Shown here: piece after piece, positions 21,934 to 33,873 of the stretch | Layout of the letters: each line of letters begins with the position of its first letter | Numbering within the stretch: the first letter of the stretch is position 1 | NCBI RefSeq assembly: GCF_004379255.2 | Contig: NC_056043.1 | Location: forward strand, 1,178,001-1,242,000 | Source of the DNA: Salvia splendens | Taxonomy: Eukaryota; Streptophyta; Magnoliopsida; Lamiales; Lamiaceae | DNA length: 64,000 nucleotides | Reading direction: 5' to 3' | Made by a program: the position numbers and the translations under genes | The notes under the pieces: model-generated | What the model was told of the DNA's origin: nothing | The model's input: the letters and a program-made list of their open reading frames with translations, nothing else | The model's database searches: none

Positions 21934-23906
21934 ATGGCTTCCTCAACCACGCTCTCCTCCTCCATCACTCCCTCTCAGGTAACTCAATCTCACTCACTCA
22001 TCAATCCCTAATTCAAAAAAAATCAATTTGTGAGTCTGATTAATTAATCAATCACTTGTGTTGATCAATCGATCGATCAGCTCTGCTGCAGCAAGAATGG
22101 GATGAACCGTTGCGCAAATTTGGCGGCGGTGAAGGTCGGAAAGGGGAAGGGGATGAAGGTTAGGTGCATGGCGAGCGTGCCGGCCGACCGGGTGCCGGAC
22201 ATGGGCAAGAGAGAGCTCATGAATCTGCTGCTTCTCGGCGCCATTTCTCTTCCTGCAACCGGGATGTTGTTGCCCTACACTTACTTCTTTGTTCCACCTG
22301 GGTTTGTTTTCTCTCTCTAGATTGGTTTGGTTTTGTGAGTTTGTTGATTTTTTCTATCTAATAAATCATTATAACTAAAAAAATTACGGTCTTCCCAAAT
22401 ATTGTCCCACTTTGACCTGGGACGAGTTTTAAGAAATATAATGAAAAGTGAGTTAAAAAAGTTAGTGGAACGTGAGTTTTACTTTTATATATTAGTTTTA
22501 TAATAAAATGTGGGTGATGATGAGTTAGTGGAATATGAGGTCCACTGACAAAAATGACAAAAAGTGAAATAGGACAAATTTTGTAGGACGGATGGAAATG
22601 AAAAAATGGGACAAAGTTTCAGGGACGGAGGGAGTAGTAATAAATTTTGGTCTTCTATATTTCTTACGAGTTTTAAAATTTGGTTTAAAATATCACAAAT
22701 TTCACATTTCGTTTGTCATTTCCTATTACTATAGGTCAATCACCATATCATACTACTAAAGTATATGGCTTTTTCTTTATCCTACTTGGTATGACTAAAT
22801 TAGCGTGACTTTCAATCATACTTCTCACGAATTTAAAAAGTGGTTTAAAATATCGTAAATGTTTCACGATTACCCACGTAGAATATCTTATTTGGATCAG
22901 TTTGAAAAATAAGTAACGAAATGTAAAGTTTGTGATCCGAGGAAAATACCATAATTTGACAGTGACGTCAAATACATAGAATTGCATAATTGTATACAAA
23001 TGAAAAATCAAATTTTAGTTAATATTATACATTTTTTACTCAATATTTGTGTTTGTGTGGTTACCGAGAACAGTTCTGGAGGGGGTGGTGGTGGCACTCC
23101 GGCAAAGGATGCTTTGGGGAACGACGTCGTTGCAGAGGAATGGCTCAAAACGCATGGACCCGGTGACCGGACCCTCACACAGGGATTGAGGGTAATGCAA
23201 ATTAATATGAGCTATTATAAGGATAGGATTCCATCTTTCATATGTTGAAAGGATAGGTTTGATTCTTTGGTGATTTTCAGGGTGATCCAACGTACCTCGT
23301 TGTGGAGAACGACAAAACTCTTGCAACGTATGGTATCAACGCCGTCTGCACCCATCTTGGTTGCGTTGTGCCATGGAACAAGGCTGAGAACAAGTTCATG
23401 TGCCCGTGCCACGGATCACAATACAACAACCAAGGGAAAGTTGTCAGAGGACCTGCTCCCTTGGTATGTTTTCGTGTTACATCTCGTATATATTGGCACA
23501 AAAATCATCATCTTTCCCTTGTACATTTTTAACCATCATCTTACCCTTGTATATTTCAATCCGTATTTTGAATCTTGCTGAAATATGGGTTTGGATATAT
23601 TTTCTTGACCAGACTCGTCAGACGGTCTCACACAAGACTTCCCAAAGTTAGAAATACACGGTGTTTGTAGGACTGCATAGAGCTTATTACTATCATCTTT
23701 AATTTGAATTAAAAAAAATAAACTAAATTAAACAAACTTCTTGTTTTCATTTTTGTTAATGAAGTGGTGATGTGATTTGTTATATAATTTGGTTGGTTGT
23801 GCAGTCTTTGGCTTTGGCTCATGCAGATATTGATGATGGAAAGGTGATTTTTGTTCCATGGGTGGAGACTGATTTTAGAACTGGAGAGGACCCATGGTGG
23901 TCTTAG
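21934..23906 (+). CDS. petC: Cytochrome b6f Rieske iron-sulfur protein, chloroplast precursor
   Basis: Five exons, 21934-21978, 22081-22301, 23074-23191, 23281-23463 and 23805-23906, give 222 residues with clean GT-AG joins. Residues 1-45 are a Ser-, Lys- and Arg-rich chloroplast transit region. A membrane anchor spans about residues 61-85 ([20 protein letters not shown]). A glycine-rich hinge at about 89-96 is followed by AKDALGNDV. The 2Fe-2S ligands are present in CTHLGC (151-156) and CPCH (169-172), giving two Cys and two His. The C terminus [10 protein letters not shown] is typical. The protein passes electrons from plastoquinol to cytochrome f in the thylakoid b6f complex. Intron 2 carries a Stowaway-type MITE. 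The gene appears fully functional. Confidence 0.96.
22390..22636. mobile_element. Stowaway-like MITE inside petC intron 2
   Basis: The right end GGGACGGAGGGAGTA at 22622-22636 is a canonical Stowaway terminus. Interior features (GTCCCACTTT, AGTTAGTGGAAC/TATGAG, GGACGGATGGAAATG) are those of Stowaway relatives elsewhere in the window. The left end is eroded. It lies wholly in the intron and leaves the splice sites intact. Confidence 0.55.
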
Positions 23907-25494
23907 ATCGCTCTAGAACATTCTCATTTGTGTATTCACAACTTCTCTATGAATGAATGTAAAGCCTCAAGATAAACTTGATGTTACTATGTATTTTTGA
24001 CACATACCTATAATTATAATTTGTGTAAATCATAGTTTTTAATTTAATGCAAAAGATTGCATACCCCCATATTCATGGTCTATATATAGAAGATTTTATG
24101 GTATATAGGAATATTTTATTTGAGCATCATTGGTAAGAATCTCATATATATTTGATTTTATTCTAATACCTTAAAACTATTATTAACATTACTAATTTTA
24201 TAAGTTACATAAAAATCAAAAATTAATTTGTTAATATAATTGATTTAATTATTCTAAATTATAGAGAAAATGAATCATTGGAGCTTTAATTTTGAAGTAA
24301 TTTGTAAACTAATAACTCCATTAATAAATTTTGAGGTACTATAACAAAAAATAAGTATATAATTGAAAACATATGATGTTAACATTCATTAATCAAGAGT
24401 ACAAATAATGCTCACGGATTTTATAGAACAAAAATAATTCGAGCAAGCCCATTTATAGACCTTTACTATAGCTCAAAAGGAATTTTTTGGTAATATAATC
24501 TAGGAAGCCCATTTAAAGGACAATATTTGAAGCCCATATTAATTAGAAATTTGATGATTAACATTTGTTTAGGAATATGAATAATATATGTTGGGCTGAA
24601 TTTAGGCCCATGTGTATGGACTTAAAAACATGTGCGATACATGAATAGTATAGGTCTGACTTATTTATATCTGCGTGGAAAAATTTATTAATTTTGCTTT
24701 TCCAAGTAAAAAGATAAAAATTTTAGGTTTTTTACATTTATATGCAAGTAATTAAAAGAATATCAACATTATTTCATTGCCATATCTATCAACATTTACA
24801 AATTCAGATGAACAATCAATCTCATAATTAATCATTTCACCTATAGTGTGTTCTTAGCATCTACAAAATTTGCAAATTAAATATAATCTTCATCTATAAT
24901 CTCTTTCTTTATCAATTCATTATGACAATATTGATTTTGAGAACCTTATTGCTAGATACCCTACATGTTGGAGTGAAAATTATTGGTACATCTAATTAAT
25001 TAGGGAGCATTAATCCTCTAGAAAAATAAAAATAAAATCATGGACCATTTATTCTAAAAAATCTCTAAGCCGCGATTTAAATGTAATATGAATTTATTAT
25101 AATTTCCCGTATGCTGTCTACAATATCGCAATTTATTTGTCTGTAAATACAAGAAACACATCCAAATAATACCTATGTTAGTTCACAAGCTTAATTAATT
25201 ATGAAATCAAATAATATTTCAGACTAGGGTTTATAATTTTATTTTATTATTATTTATGCTCTATAATATAGATTTATTTTCCACTTTACAGTTGTCTCAC
25301 ACCTCTATTTATTAAAATTTCTCAATTTCTGCTAATTTTGTCAATAAATTGTGTCGCTTCTAATCACTTTTATTTGCTCTTTGTAGTTTCTTCTTTACCT
25401 CTTCAAAAGTGAGTTTTTTTTATCATTATAATTCATACTATGTGTTTCATTCTACATGTCTCTTCATTATTGAAATTTGATTCTTATAATATAG
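23907..25494. other. petC 3' region and spacer
   Basis: AT-rich. The first about 150 bp are probably petC 3' untranslated sequence. No open frame, RNA or repeat of note is seen beyond this. Confidence 0.55.
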
Positions 25495-25499
25495 CAATT

Positions 25500-25996
25500 T
25501 GATAGAAATCCATGGGTTCCATCCTAAAACCAATTGGTGATAGGAGGAGGGGCCCATGAGACTTATATACTAGTTTCAGTTTTATCTTGACACCGATGTG
25601 GGACAGTTATATGTTATATTTTTAGTTTCAATTGCCAACACCCTCCCTCAAACCCTTCAAGGTGAACTTGGAGGGGTTGGACTTTTTTTCTGATCGATTG
25701 GACAATTAGCCCAATTTTTTTCCGATCGGTTGGACCACTGGCCCAAATTTTAAGCCCAAATATACTGTTGGGTCAGTCATTTTTTCAGTTTTAGCCCAGA
25801 TATACTGCTGGGTCAGTTAAATTTGACCCACAGTCGGCGACCCGCTCTGATACCATGATAGAAATCCATGGGTTCCATCCTAAAACCAATTGGTGATAGG
25901 AGGAGGGGCCCATGAGACTTATATACTAGTTTCAGTTTTATCTTGACACCGATGTGGGACAGTTATATGTTATATTTTTAGTTTCAATTGTCAACA
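25500..25996 (-). mobile_element. TRIM retroelement (497 bp) with two 141-bp LTRs
   Basis: Two direct repeats, 25500-25640 and 25856-25996, are identical except for one base near their right ends (GCCAACA against GTCAACA). A perfect 5-bp target duplication CAATT flanks the whole (25495-25499 and 25997-26001). Read on the minus strand the LTR begins TGTTG and ends CTATCA. The minus-strand sequence directly after the 5' LTR is TGGTATCAGAGC, the primer-binding site matching initiator Met-tRNA. A purine tract (TTTGAGGGAGGG) precedes the 3' LTR. The 215-bp interior has no coding capacity, which defines a terminal-repeat retrotransposon in miniature. The near-identical LTRs imply recent insertion. 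Confidence 0.93.
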
Positions 25997-26101
25997 CAAT
26001 TGATCATAAAATTCTTTATTGATAAAAAATTTAGGTATAGTTCGTGAATTTACAGGCATTAACTCTTAATTAATCGACTAACATATGTAGCACAGGGCAG
26101 C

Positions 26102-27162
26102 ATGGACTCGAAATCAAACTTTTCCGAAGGGGAGGAAGATCGCAGGATCAACGGCGAAGAGGTCGACGACAAGTCTAGTGGCGACGACATCAACTCGACT
26201 GAGAATCGCCAAAACAAGAGGAAGCGCTACCATCGCCACACCATGCATCAGATTCATGCAATGGAAGCGTAATTTTTTTTAGTTTTCATTTTTTTATTGA
26301 AATTTCGTTAGAATATTAGATATGTGTTATTATTTTAAAGTTTTGGTGGTAATATTATTGAATTCGAATTAATATTTTTTGTAGTTTTTTCAAAGAATGT
26401 CCTCATCCTGACGCCAAACAGAGAAATGAACTTAGTTTGGCATTAAGGTTGGAGCCATTGCAGATTAAATTTTGGTTCCAAAATAAGCGTACTCAAATGA
26501 AGGTAAATTCATTACTATTATTTTTCTAATTAATTTGTACTATTAATTAGAAATAAGAATTTATATATGTGCAATCAAAACATTTATTATAATAAAAGTT
26601 GTATTAAAAATAATAATTTGCACAAGCCCGAAGAGGAGTGTGGCTCTAAAATAATTTCAAAAATATGCAGTCGAAACATGAGCGGGAGCAAAACAGGCAT
26701 CTGAGGGCCGAAAATGAGAGACTTAGGGCTGAAAACATGAGATACAAAGAAGCGCTAAGCAACGCGAGCTGCCCTGCTTGTGGTCGCATGGCCGCCATTA
26801 GCGATGTGTCTCTTGATGAACGTCAACTCAGAATGGAGAATGCTCGACTAAGAGAGGAGGTAAATTGATCAATTAGTTTTCCGAATGATTTTTTTTTTCA
26901 TAATCCAAAAATCTCAAACCACCAAGTAGTTTTCCGAATGATAAAATAATGAGTGACAAAACCTAAATTGTCTCATACATGTATAATTGAAAACCTTTTT
27001 GTCATTTTCTATTAAATTTAGTGTTTCACTCCATCAATACACGTCATGCAGATTGACCGCATTTCAGCGGTGGCGGCGGGTTATGTTGGGAAGCCGTTTG
27101 CTCACATCCAGGCTCGTACTCCGGCATCCGTAGATGAATCAACCAATATTGAAAAGAATTAA
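26102..27162 (+). CDS. Short HD-ZIP IV homeodomain protein lacking the START domain
   Basis: Four exons, 26102-26268, 26385-26502, 26671-26859 and 27052-27162, give 194 residues. After an acidic N terminus comes a homeodomain (about residues 39-95: [20 protein letters not shown] ... [15 protein letters not shown]). Then comes the zipper-loop-zipper (about 96-160) with the CPACG cysteine pair typical of class IV, then [16 protein letters not shown]. At this point normal class IV proteins, over 700 residues long, continue into the START domain. Here the frame ends after 25 further residues (TNIEKN). Splice positions match canonical class IV genes, so this is a truncated genomic copy and not a retrocopy. 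It should still dimerise and bind DNA, and could act as a repressor or competitor of full-length HD-ZIP IV factors in epidermis (inference). A TRIM lies about 100 bp upstream. Confidence 0.82.
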
Positions 27163-27843
27163 AACAATTTGATATGAAAACAAGTTTTTTTTATGCATTA
27201 TGTATAATTTTGGGAGCCATCTCAAAAAAATGTATAATGTAGAGAATGTTGTCAAACTATTATCTTAAGTATGGTATTTTATTTCAATAAAAATGATTAT
27301 GCGTAGAAAAAAGTGAACGCAATTTCTATTAGTGGCCATATTTTTCGTCTTATATATTGGACTTTATTGGTTAATATAAAGGATATGTAACATGTTATGA
27401 CTTTATTTATATATAAAGTCGGCATTTTTTCAACATCTAATAATTATAAATATAGAGGACAAAAAACCCTAAAAAGTCACAATATCAAATGATATCAGAA
27501 ATCCATATTTCTTTCTATTTTAAATGTAGTTTTTAATTACAAAACAAAAGCTAATATAAAGGCAAAACTGAACTTTTTGTACATGGTATAAAGAACACGA
27601 GTTTTTCATTTCTTAAAAAACGAAAAGGTCTTTGAAATAGCAATTCGTCTCAAACTTAAAAACAAAATAAAGAAAAATAGCACTTAATTAATCTTGAGAG
27701 CTATGTTATTCACCTAAATTGAAATTGAACATAATAAAAAAATATTTAAAAAACATAAAAATAGTAGTAGTATATAACATATAGAAATTTCAAAAGAATT
27801 CCCCTACTAAATCAATCATAACACTGGAAAAAAAAAATCAATT
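27163..27843. other. Spacer between HD-ZIP IV gene and MYB pseudogene
   Basis: AT-rich. No START-domain coding sequence is visible in any frame, so the HD-ZIP gene is not continued here. Confidence 0.6.
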
Positions 27844-29151
27844 TTACATGAAATCATCAAAATTCAAACTCTCCGGAATCTCAAATCTCAACAAATCACT
27901 GCAGAATCTCTCTCTTTCATCTTCTCCTCCTCCATTGATAATCGCAGGAGAGCTAGAGAGAAAAAATGAATCCAAATTAACATTTTCTAAACTCGAGTTT
28001 TGTGACAAATCTGCCCCCATCTAATTGTCTTGAACCATTTGTTGACATTGAAACGAATCATTGTTGATTGGATTTGGTGGAATTTGTTGATCAAAGTGAT
28101 TAGGTTGGAGCGCCGCCTGTGGCTGATTTTGTAGGAGCTGAGCGCCGCCGCCGTGGCTCGATGCTAGGCTCATGGCAAGCCTCAGCGCCTCCGGATTTAG
28201 GAGCGTCTGGAGGCGGACGAGGCTCGTCAGGTTGAGCTGCGGCGAGGTGAGGAGCGACGAGAGGTCGAGCATGTCGAGCCGCGGCGCGTGGGTCACTGGG
28301 TCGATCCCCGTCCGGAGCAGACGCTTCCGGACGTGGGTGTTCCAGTAGTTTTTTTATCTCGTTGTCTGTTCTCCTTGGCAAATGCTCCGCAATCGCCGAC
28401 CATCTAGATATCATAAGAGAAAATAATGGTGGATTGGTGGTCTAAAATGCAAAATTTAGCTAATTATTTAAAACTAGTACCATCCACGTACAATAATTTT
28501 TGCGTGAAAGAGGTTAGTGAAGAATGAGTCTCAACATAAAATATTTATTAAAAATAGAAAGTGCATATTTTTGGAACTAAGAATTAATAAACAAGACTGA
28601 TGTTTATTACCATTAAAAATAGTCATCGTGTTACTTTTCAGCACGAATATTAAGAAAATTGTGTTTCATTTGTAAAATAATACTAGGGGGCTCGATAAAT
28701 CTAAGCAACTTTTTATGCGTAAATCTGAGTATAATAGGACAGAGAGAATATTATTTTTTTAATAATTGAAAATTGATGATTAGAAATGAATCTTACTTGT
28801 TGCCAAGAACACTATGGAGTTGAATTATAGTTTCTTCTTCTTCAAATGAGAATCTTCCTCTTTTGATATCTGGTCTCAAGTAATTAATCCAACGAAGCCG
28901 ACAACTCTTCCCACATCTTTCAAGACCTTTAACATATGCATATATATAATTTATTTAATCCAATCACATACTAATATGTATGTATTGATACTAATACTAT
29001 GATCTAAATATATGATACCAGCATTTTTGGGAAGATTTCTCCAATTTCCGGCGCCATGAGCGTGGATGTATCGACTGAGCTTCTCGTCTTCTTCGGGTGT
29101 CCACGGCCCATTCTTGAGGCCATTTTTGTCGCAGCAAGGTGATCTTCCCAT
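27844..29151 (-). pseudogene. R2R3-MYB (subgroup 11-like) with a frameshift and a premature stop
   Basis: Exons on the minus strand are 29151-29019, 28926-28797 and 28403 to about 27844. The protein begins [20 protein letters not shown], and R2 and R3 are otherwise canonical ([27 protein letters not shown]). The stretch [18 protein letters not shown] resembles the MYB41/74/102 or MYB9/39/107 type, regulators of cuticle, suberin and stress responses in Arabidopsis. There are two lesions. A run of seven A (T7 on the plus strand near 28350-28357), where six would keep NEIKNYW in frame, shifts exon 3. A TAG at 28021-28023 interrupts the frame, yet 58 clearly coding codons follow and end in ESLNFDDFM at the next stop (27844-27846). 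LPRRTD also replaces the usual LPGRTD. Either a young pseudogene or, for the A run, an assembly error. Confidence 0.85.
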
Positions 29152-30116
29152 TTTTGACGAGTGAGAAGAAATATGATGAGTTTTGGACAGGTTTTGGGAG
29201 AAAAAAGATGATGTTTTGTAAGAAAAGGTGTGATATTGTTAAGAAAGTGATCACAAACATCTTCTATTTATAGAAAGTAAATGGAACAGTGTGGTAAATG
29301 GATTGAAGTCAATGTGATTGGCGGAAATAAACTCCTGGATTGAACCCTAAAAAAAGTGAGTTGTAATTTCCTCCTTCGTATAGGAGTTTATTTTCTGAAT
29401 CTGTCACTGGTTGTACGTATGAAAGGATGGTAAAATTCTTGCAAAAATATTTTGATGGGAAATATAATTAATTGGAGAGTAAGAAAAAATGTTAGGGTAT
29501 AAAGTCTATTTTAGTTTGACAAACAAGTGCCTAAGAATAGGGATTTAATTAATTTAATTTTTTCAAAGTATGAACACTTGAGAAAATTGCACCGGATGTC
29601 GTTTTTAGTAGTTAAATTTTGTTTTTCAGGTTGACATCGTTTCTATCTGATCAATTAATTCTAGTAATTAAATGATGAAGTCCACATAATGATTTATTTC
29701 TTTTTTCCTTTTTCATATCTGAAGGACTACTTGTTTTTTTTTCAATTCATATAATGAATATATGCATCTAACGATTGATAATACAACATACTATAAATTA
29801 ATGGACCAATCAATGACTATGACTTTTTGCAACAAAATTCAAATCAACAAACTATTTTCTCTTTCACGCAAGTACCAAAAATGCTCCTATAAATTTGATT
29901 TTTATTCCATCTTACAAAAATAGTATGATTGAAATCTTGATGAATGATGATTCAAATGTAAAGATTATGTAAAAATAGGTAGGGGCAAGTGGCAGCCAAA
30001 AAAAAGTGTATTTGACCTAAGACATGAAATCTAGAGTGATTGGTGGGTATGGTTGTTACACCCTCTACCCAATTATAAGCATTTATGTCTTATTTTTGTG
30101 CAATTGCTTTTAAGCA
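29152..30116. other. Upstream region of the MYB pseudogene and spacer
   Basis: AT-rich, without a supported gene. The first ~120 bp beyond the MYB start probably hold its old leader and promoter. Confidence 0.5.
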
Positions 30117-30119
30117 TAA

Positions 30120-32119
30120 GAGTATCCACAATCGTGCTCTTGCCAGCGGCACGGTTGTAGGCCCGGCCCCACTTTTTCTGTCTGCTCTCTGGCAAGAGCA
30201 CAACACCCACAGCTGTGCTCTTCCGCAAGGACGAGCACAATTAATTTAAAATTCAATTAAACAAAAACATTTCAATAATACTAAAATTCATTAAAAAAAC
30301 CTAAATAATATTACAAACGACAAATAAAATAAAAACGACATAATTAAAATCCTAAAAATTAAAAATTACATAATTAAAATACCAAAAATTAAAAAAACCA
30401 CTAAGCGTCGCCGAATTTCGCCCACATGTGTTTGATTAGGTCTTCTTGTAGTTGATTGTGGATTCGGGTATCACGCATTGTGTGCCTTGTCTCGATTCTC
30501 TGGCCAACCGTCGTATGCTCGCCTCGGCGTGGGGGAGACCTCGCTGTTGAGCTTCCGGCTTCGTCCTCGTCGTAGAAGCTAGCCGCCCTCGGCCCTTCGT
30601 CGGCTATAATCATGTTGTGTAAGATAATACACGTGAACATGATGTCGGCGATATTATTCACATACCATAGCCGAGCCGGGGACTTAACAATGTTGAATCG
30701 GGCTTGAAGGACCCCGAAAGCTCTCTCGACGTCTTTCCGTGCGGACTCTTGACGCTGCGCAAAAAGAACCCATCTCGGGTCGTGCGGGTTGTTGAACGTC
30801 TTCACGAAAGTCGACCACCGTGGGTAGATACCATCGGCGAGATAGTAACCCATGTGGTATCTATTTCCGTTGATGGTGAAGTCGATCGCCGGTGCTACAC
30901 CATTCATCACATCATTGAAGAGTGGTGAAGAATATAGCACATTCAAGTCGTTGTTGGATCCAGCAACGCCGAAATATGCATGCCAAATCCATAGGCGGTA
31001 GTCGGCGACCGCCTCAAGGATAAGCGTTGGGCCGCCGCCTTTGTGACCGCTCAAGTGTTGCCCCCTCCAAGCAGTTGGGCAATTCTTCCACCTCCAATGC
31101 ATGCAGTCAATGCTGCCAAGCATTCCGGGAAAGCCATGGACTGATTCGTGAAGACGAAGCAACCGTTGGCAATCATCGGTGGTGGGTGCCCGAAGGAATT
31201 CATCCCCGAAAGCTGAACGAACGCCCTTGCAAAAATTCTTTAGACATAGGATTCCAGTGGATTCACCGATATGCAAATACTCGTCGAAGATGTAGGCCGT
31301 TTGCCCAGTACCGAGTTGTCGGATGGCACACGTACACTTCTGCAACGGCGTGATACTTTGCCGACCGGCTGCATCTGGACCTGTTTGGAAGAATTCAACA
31401 CGTGCGGACAATGTGTTGACAATTCGCATGAACAAGCGCTTTGACATGCGAAAACGGCGCCTGAAGTAATCTGCCAGAAACCGCGGCTGGTCGGCAAAGT
31501 AGTCGGCAACGAGCCTTTCGTGGGCTCCCTCCCGGTCACGATGGATGTAGCGGCGATTTGATCTGGTTCGTTGAGGAGGAGGAGCGGGGGTATTCGCCGC
31601 GACGTATGCTTCGTAAGCGGCACAATGTTGTTCGTAGTATTCTTGTTCTTCGCGCTCCGCTTCCGCCATAATATGGGTGAAATCTATTTGAGGTTTTGAG
31701 TGAGGGATGAATGTGTTGATAGTTTGTATGAGAATTATGAATGAAAGATGATTTGATGTGATAAATGGATGATGAATGTGTGTATATATAGATGATTTTG
31801 GGGGGAAAAAATAAAAAAAAAATCAGAAAAAATGAGAAAAAAACGGCCATATTTTTGGAATTTGGAAAATATATATTTTTTATTTTTTTATCATTTTATA
31901 TAATTAAAAATCGAATTTTAAAATTAAAAAAAAATAATTCAAAGGCAACGGCTATGTCGTTGCCCAATCGTAAGCCGCCACGTCGCCTGCTCGCTGGCAC
32001 GACACTGCTCGATGCATCGAGCAGCGCCGTGCCAGCGGCGCGAGCGCAGCGGCGGCGGTATGCGTCCTCGCCGCTGGCACGGACGGACGCGGGGCCGCCG
32101 TCCACCGTTGTGGATGCTC
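30120..32119 (-). mobile_element. PIF/Harbinger transposon, 2,000 bp (family B, transposase only)
   Basis: A 3-bp TAA target duplication (30117-30119, 32120-32122) flanks terminal repeats GAGTATCCACAATCGTG and, at the other end, the inverse of GAGCATCCACAACGGTG. Subterminal regions are GC-rich with repeated CTGGCA/TGCCAG motifs. The only large frame is the transposase at 30401-31669. There is no room for, or trace of, the SANT/trihelix-like ORF1 that plant Harbinger elements usually carry beside it. Confidence 0.9.
30401..31669 (-). CDS. PIF/Harbinger DDE transposase (HARBI1-like nuclease)
   Basis: An uninterrupted 422-codon frame. The N terminus is charged, and RRYIHRDREGAHERLVADYF begins the conserved part. 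The DDE-type nuclease core follows with GSIDCMHW (Asp188), GSNNDLNVL (Asp241) and ARKDVERAFGVLQARF (Glu315), plus YLADGIYPRW and CIILHNMII. All three predicted catalytic acidic residues are present. The protein would cut and join element ends at TTA/TAA targets. Known relatives need a separate MYB/SANT-like partner for nuclear import and DNA binding. No partner gene is in this element, but derelict copies lie at 35550 and 50801. This is the only intact transposase in the window, so the element may still be active. Confidence 0.93.
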   Translation of the reverse strand: MAEAEREEQEYYEQHCAAYEAYVAANTPAPPPQRTRSNRRYIHRDREGAHERLVADYFADQPRFLADYFRRRFRMSKRLFMRIVNTLSARVEFFQTGPDAAGRQSITPLQKCTCAIRQLGTGQTAYIFDEYLHIGESTGILCLKNFCKGVRSAFGDEFLRAPTTDDCQRLLRLHESVHGFPGMLGSIDCMHWRWKNCPTAWRGQHLSGHKGGGPTLILEAVADYRLWIWHAYFGVAGSNNDLNVLYSSPLFNDVMNGVAPAIDFTINGNRYHMGYYLADGIYPRWSTFVKTFNNPHDPRWVLFAQRQESARKDVERAFGVLQARFNIVKSPARLWYVNNIADIMFTCIILHNMIIADEGPRAASFYDEDEAGSSTARSPPRRGEHTTVGQRIETRHTMRDTRIHNQLQEDLIKHMWAKFGDA

Positions 32120-32122
32120 TAA

Positions 32123-33873
32123 AACACTCCTCTTTAAAAGAGCAGGGCACAATTTTGAAAATCTTGTAATCCTTTTTCAAGTAACCCAATGTAAATTGAA
32201 AGCATACTCAGTGTAGCGATCATCGTTAGCAATGGATGACAAACGAAAAATAAAAATAAACCTGATCAATACGAAGGGTTGGGGTGGTTCGGGTGGAGCT
32301 GTCGCACTATGGAGTCAGCGGTACACACCTTGTTGGTTCTGAATAAGAAGCCAAGGTTTTAATCACTACTACTATACATCATCATTTCATTAATTGTTTC
32401 TCCTATGATCTTATTTAATTTCTCCCATAAAAATTAAAGTGCTATAAACAAATTTTAAATGCATATATAAGTTTACAAATATTTATTATCTATTCGGTGT
32501 AAAACCTAGTTATAAGATCTTTGGCGTGGCTCTCACAGACAAATGCATTAGAAAATGAAAATATTGGATACTAAAATTTAATTTAGGCAGACCCTTTGAA
32601 TAAGTGATGTCGTCGTGTTTACAAAGAAAATAGAATATATTATCCATGATTAAAAATTATTTTCTTTTTGTGATTTTCTATTTTGAGTTTGATGCTAACA
32701 CGTGTTTACCTACTACAAAATCCATGTTTCCAAATTGGTTGCAGTCTGTCTGGCCACGTACATCTTAAATCATGTTTCATGACAGCCATCCTAATCTTTT
32801 TTTTTTCATTATTTCCAAAATAATTTTAATTACTCAAAAATATACAATGTGTAGCCACACATATACACCCATGTGAGTGTGCTTATGCTTATTTGTGTAA
32901 TTTTCTTGTATTAAATGTGTGGGTTTCTGACTGTACCAAACTTCTAACTTTCATTACATTTGGAAATCCGAATATATTTTTATGAAATATTTTATTTAAC
33001 TATTTCTAACCTAATATATATAACTATTAAAAATATATTCAATTTTTTTAAATTTGGAATTTTGGAGTATGACAAGCATATATATAATACTGTTTGTGCA
33101 CCAATACTGGGTAATATTATAGCCCATGTTATAAACTTTAATTAACATGATCAAATTATGCTAAAGCCCATTTGCAAATGCTCACATCATATAGCAACCC
33201 CACATATTACTTAATCAATAGATTGGGACATAACCCCTATTTTTTCTTATTAGTAGTACTCTCAACACATTCAAATTTCATCCGTCCATAATTAAGTGTC
33301 TAATTTACTTTTTATTGCTACCTACATTCCATTATAGTATTTCTTAAAAGTTGTGCTAATTCAACTTATGACATTTAACCACGGACAGATAGAGGTTTTT
33401 TTTAAAAAAATTGAAATGACTCTACTATTTTGAAATTTTACGAAATAAAAAATGACTATTAACCAAGAACAAATATATAATACTATTCATCCATATCACT
33501 ATGCACCATCAAACCATAATATAGTTCATTATTAAATAATACAATGTTCACTTTAAGATCATTTTAGTTCAGCCTTTCTGCAACGAAGTAAAACGATCTA
33601 ATAATAAATTCCGTATAAAATGAAGTAAATCGATCTAAAAATGAAGTAAATAATTTCCTGGATAAATGAATGGCTGAGATTTGACCGTTCTGCTTTTAAA
33701 ATTAGTACGACATTAAAATTAACCTTTTTTAACTGCATACATGTATGCATAATATTTAAAATTGTAGCTCCCTCCCTCCCTCGTTTCAACCACCATTTCT
33801 TCCTCCCTCGCCACAACCACCTCGTGTCAACCACCGTAGATAAACCACCACCGCCATCAATGCCCACCATCTC
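32123..33873. other. Spacer
   Basis: AT-rich, no gene or clear repeat. The last about 150 bp are CT/AC-rich (CCTCCCTCCCTCG and CCACCACC runs) and lead into the BAHD promoter. Confidence 0.55.
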
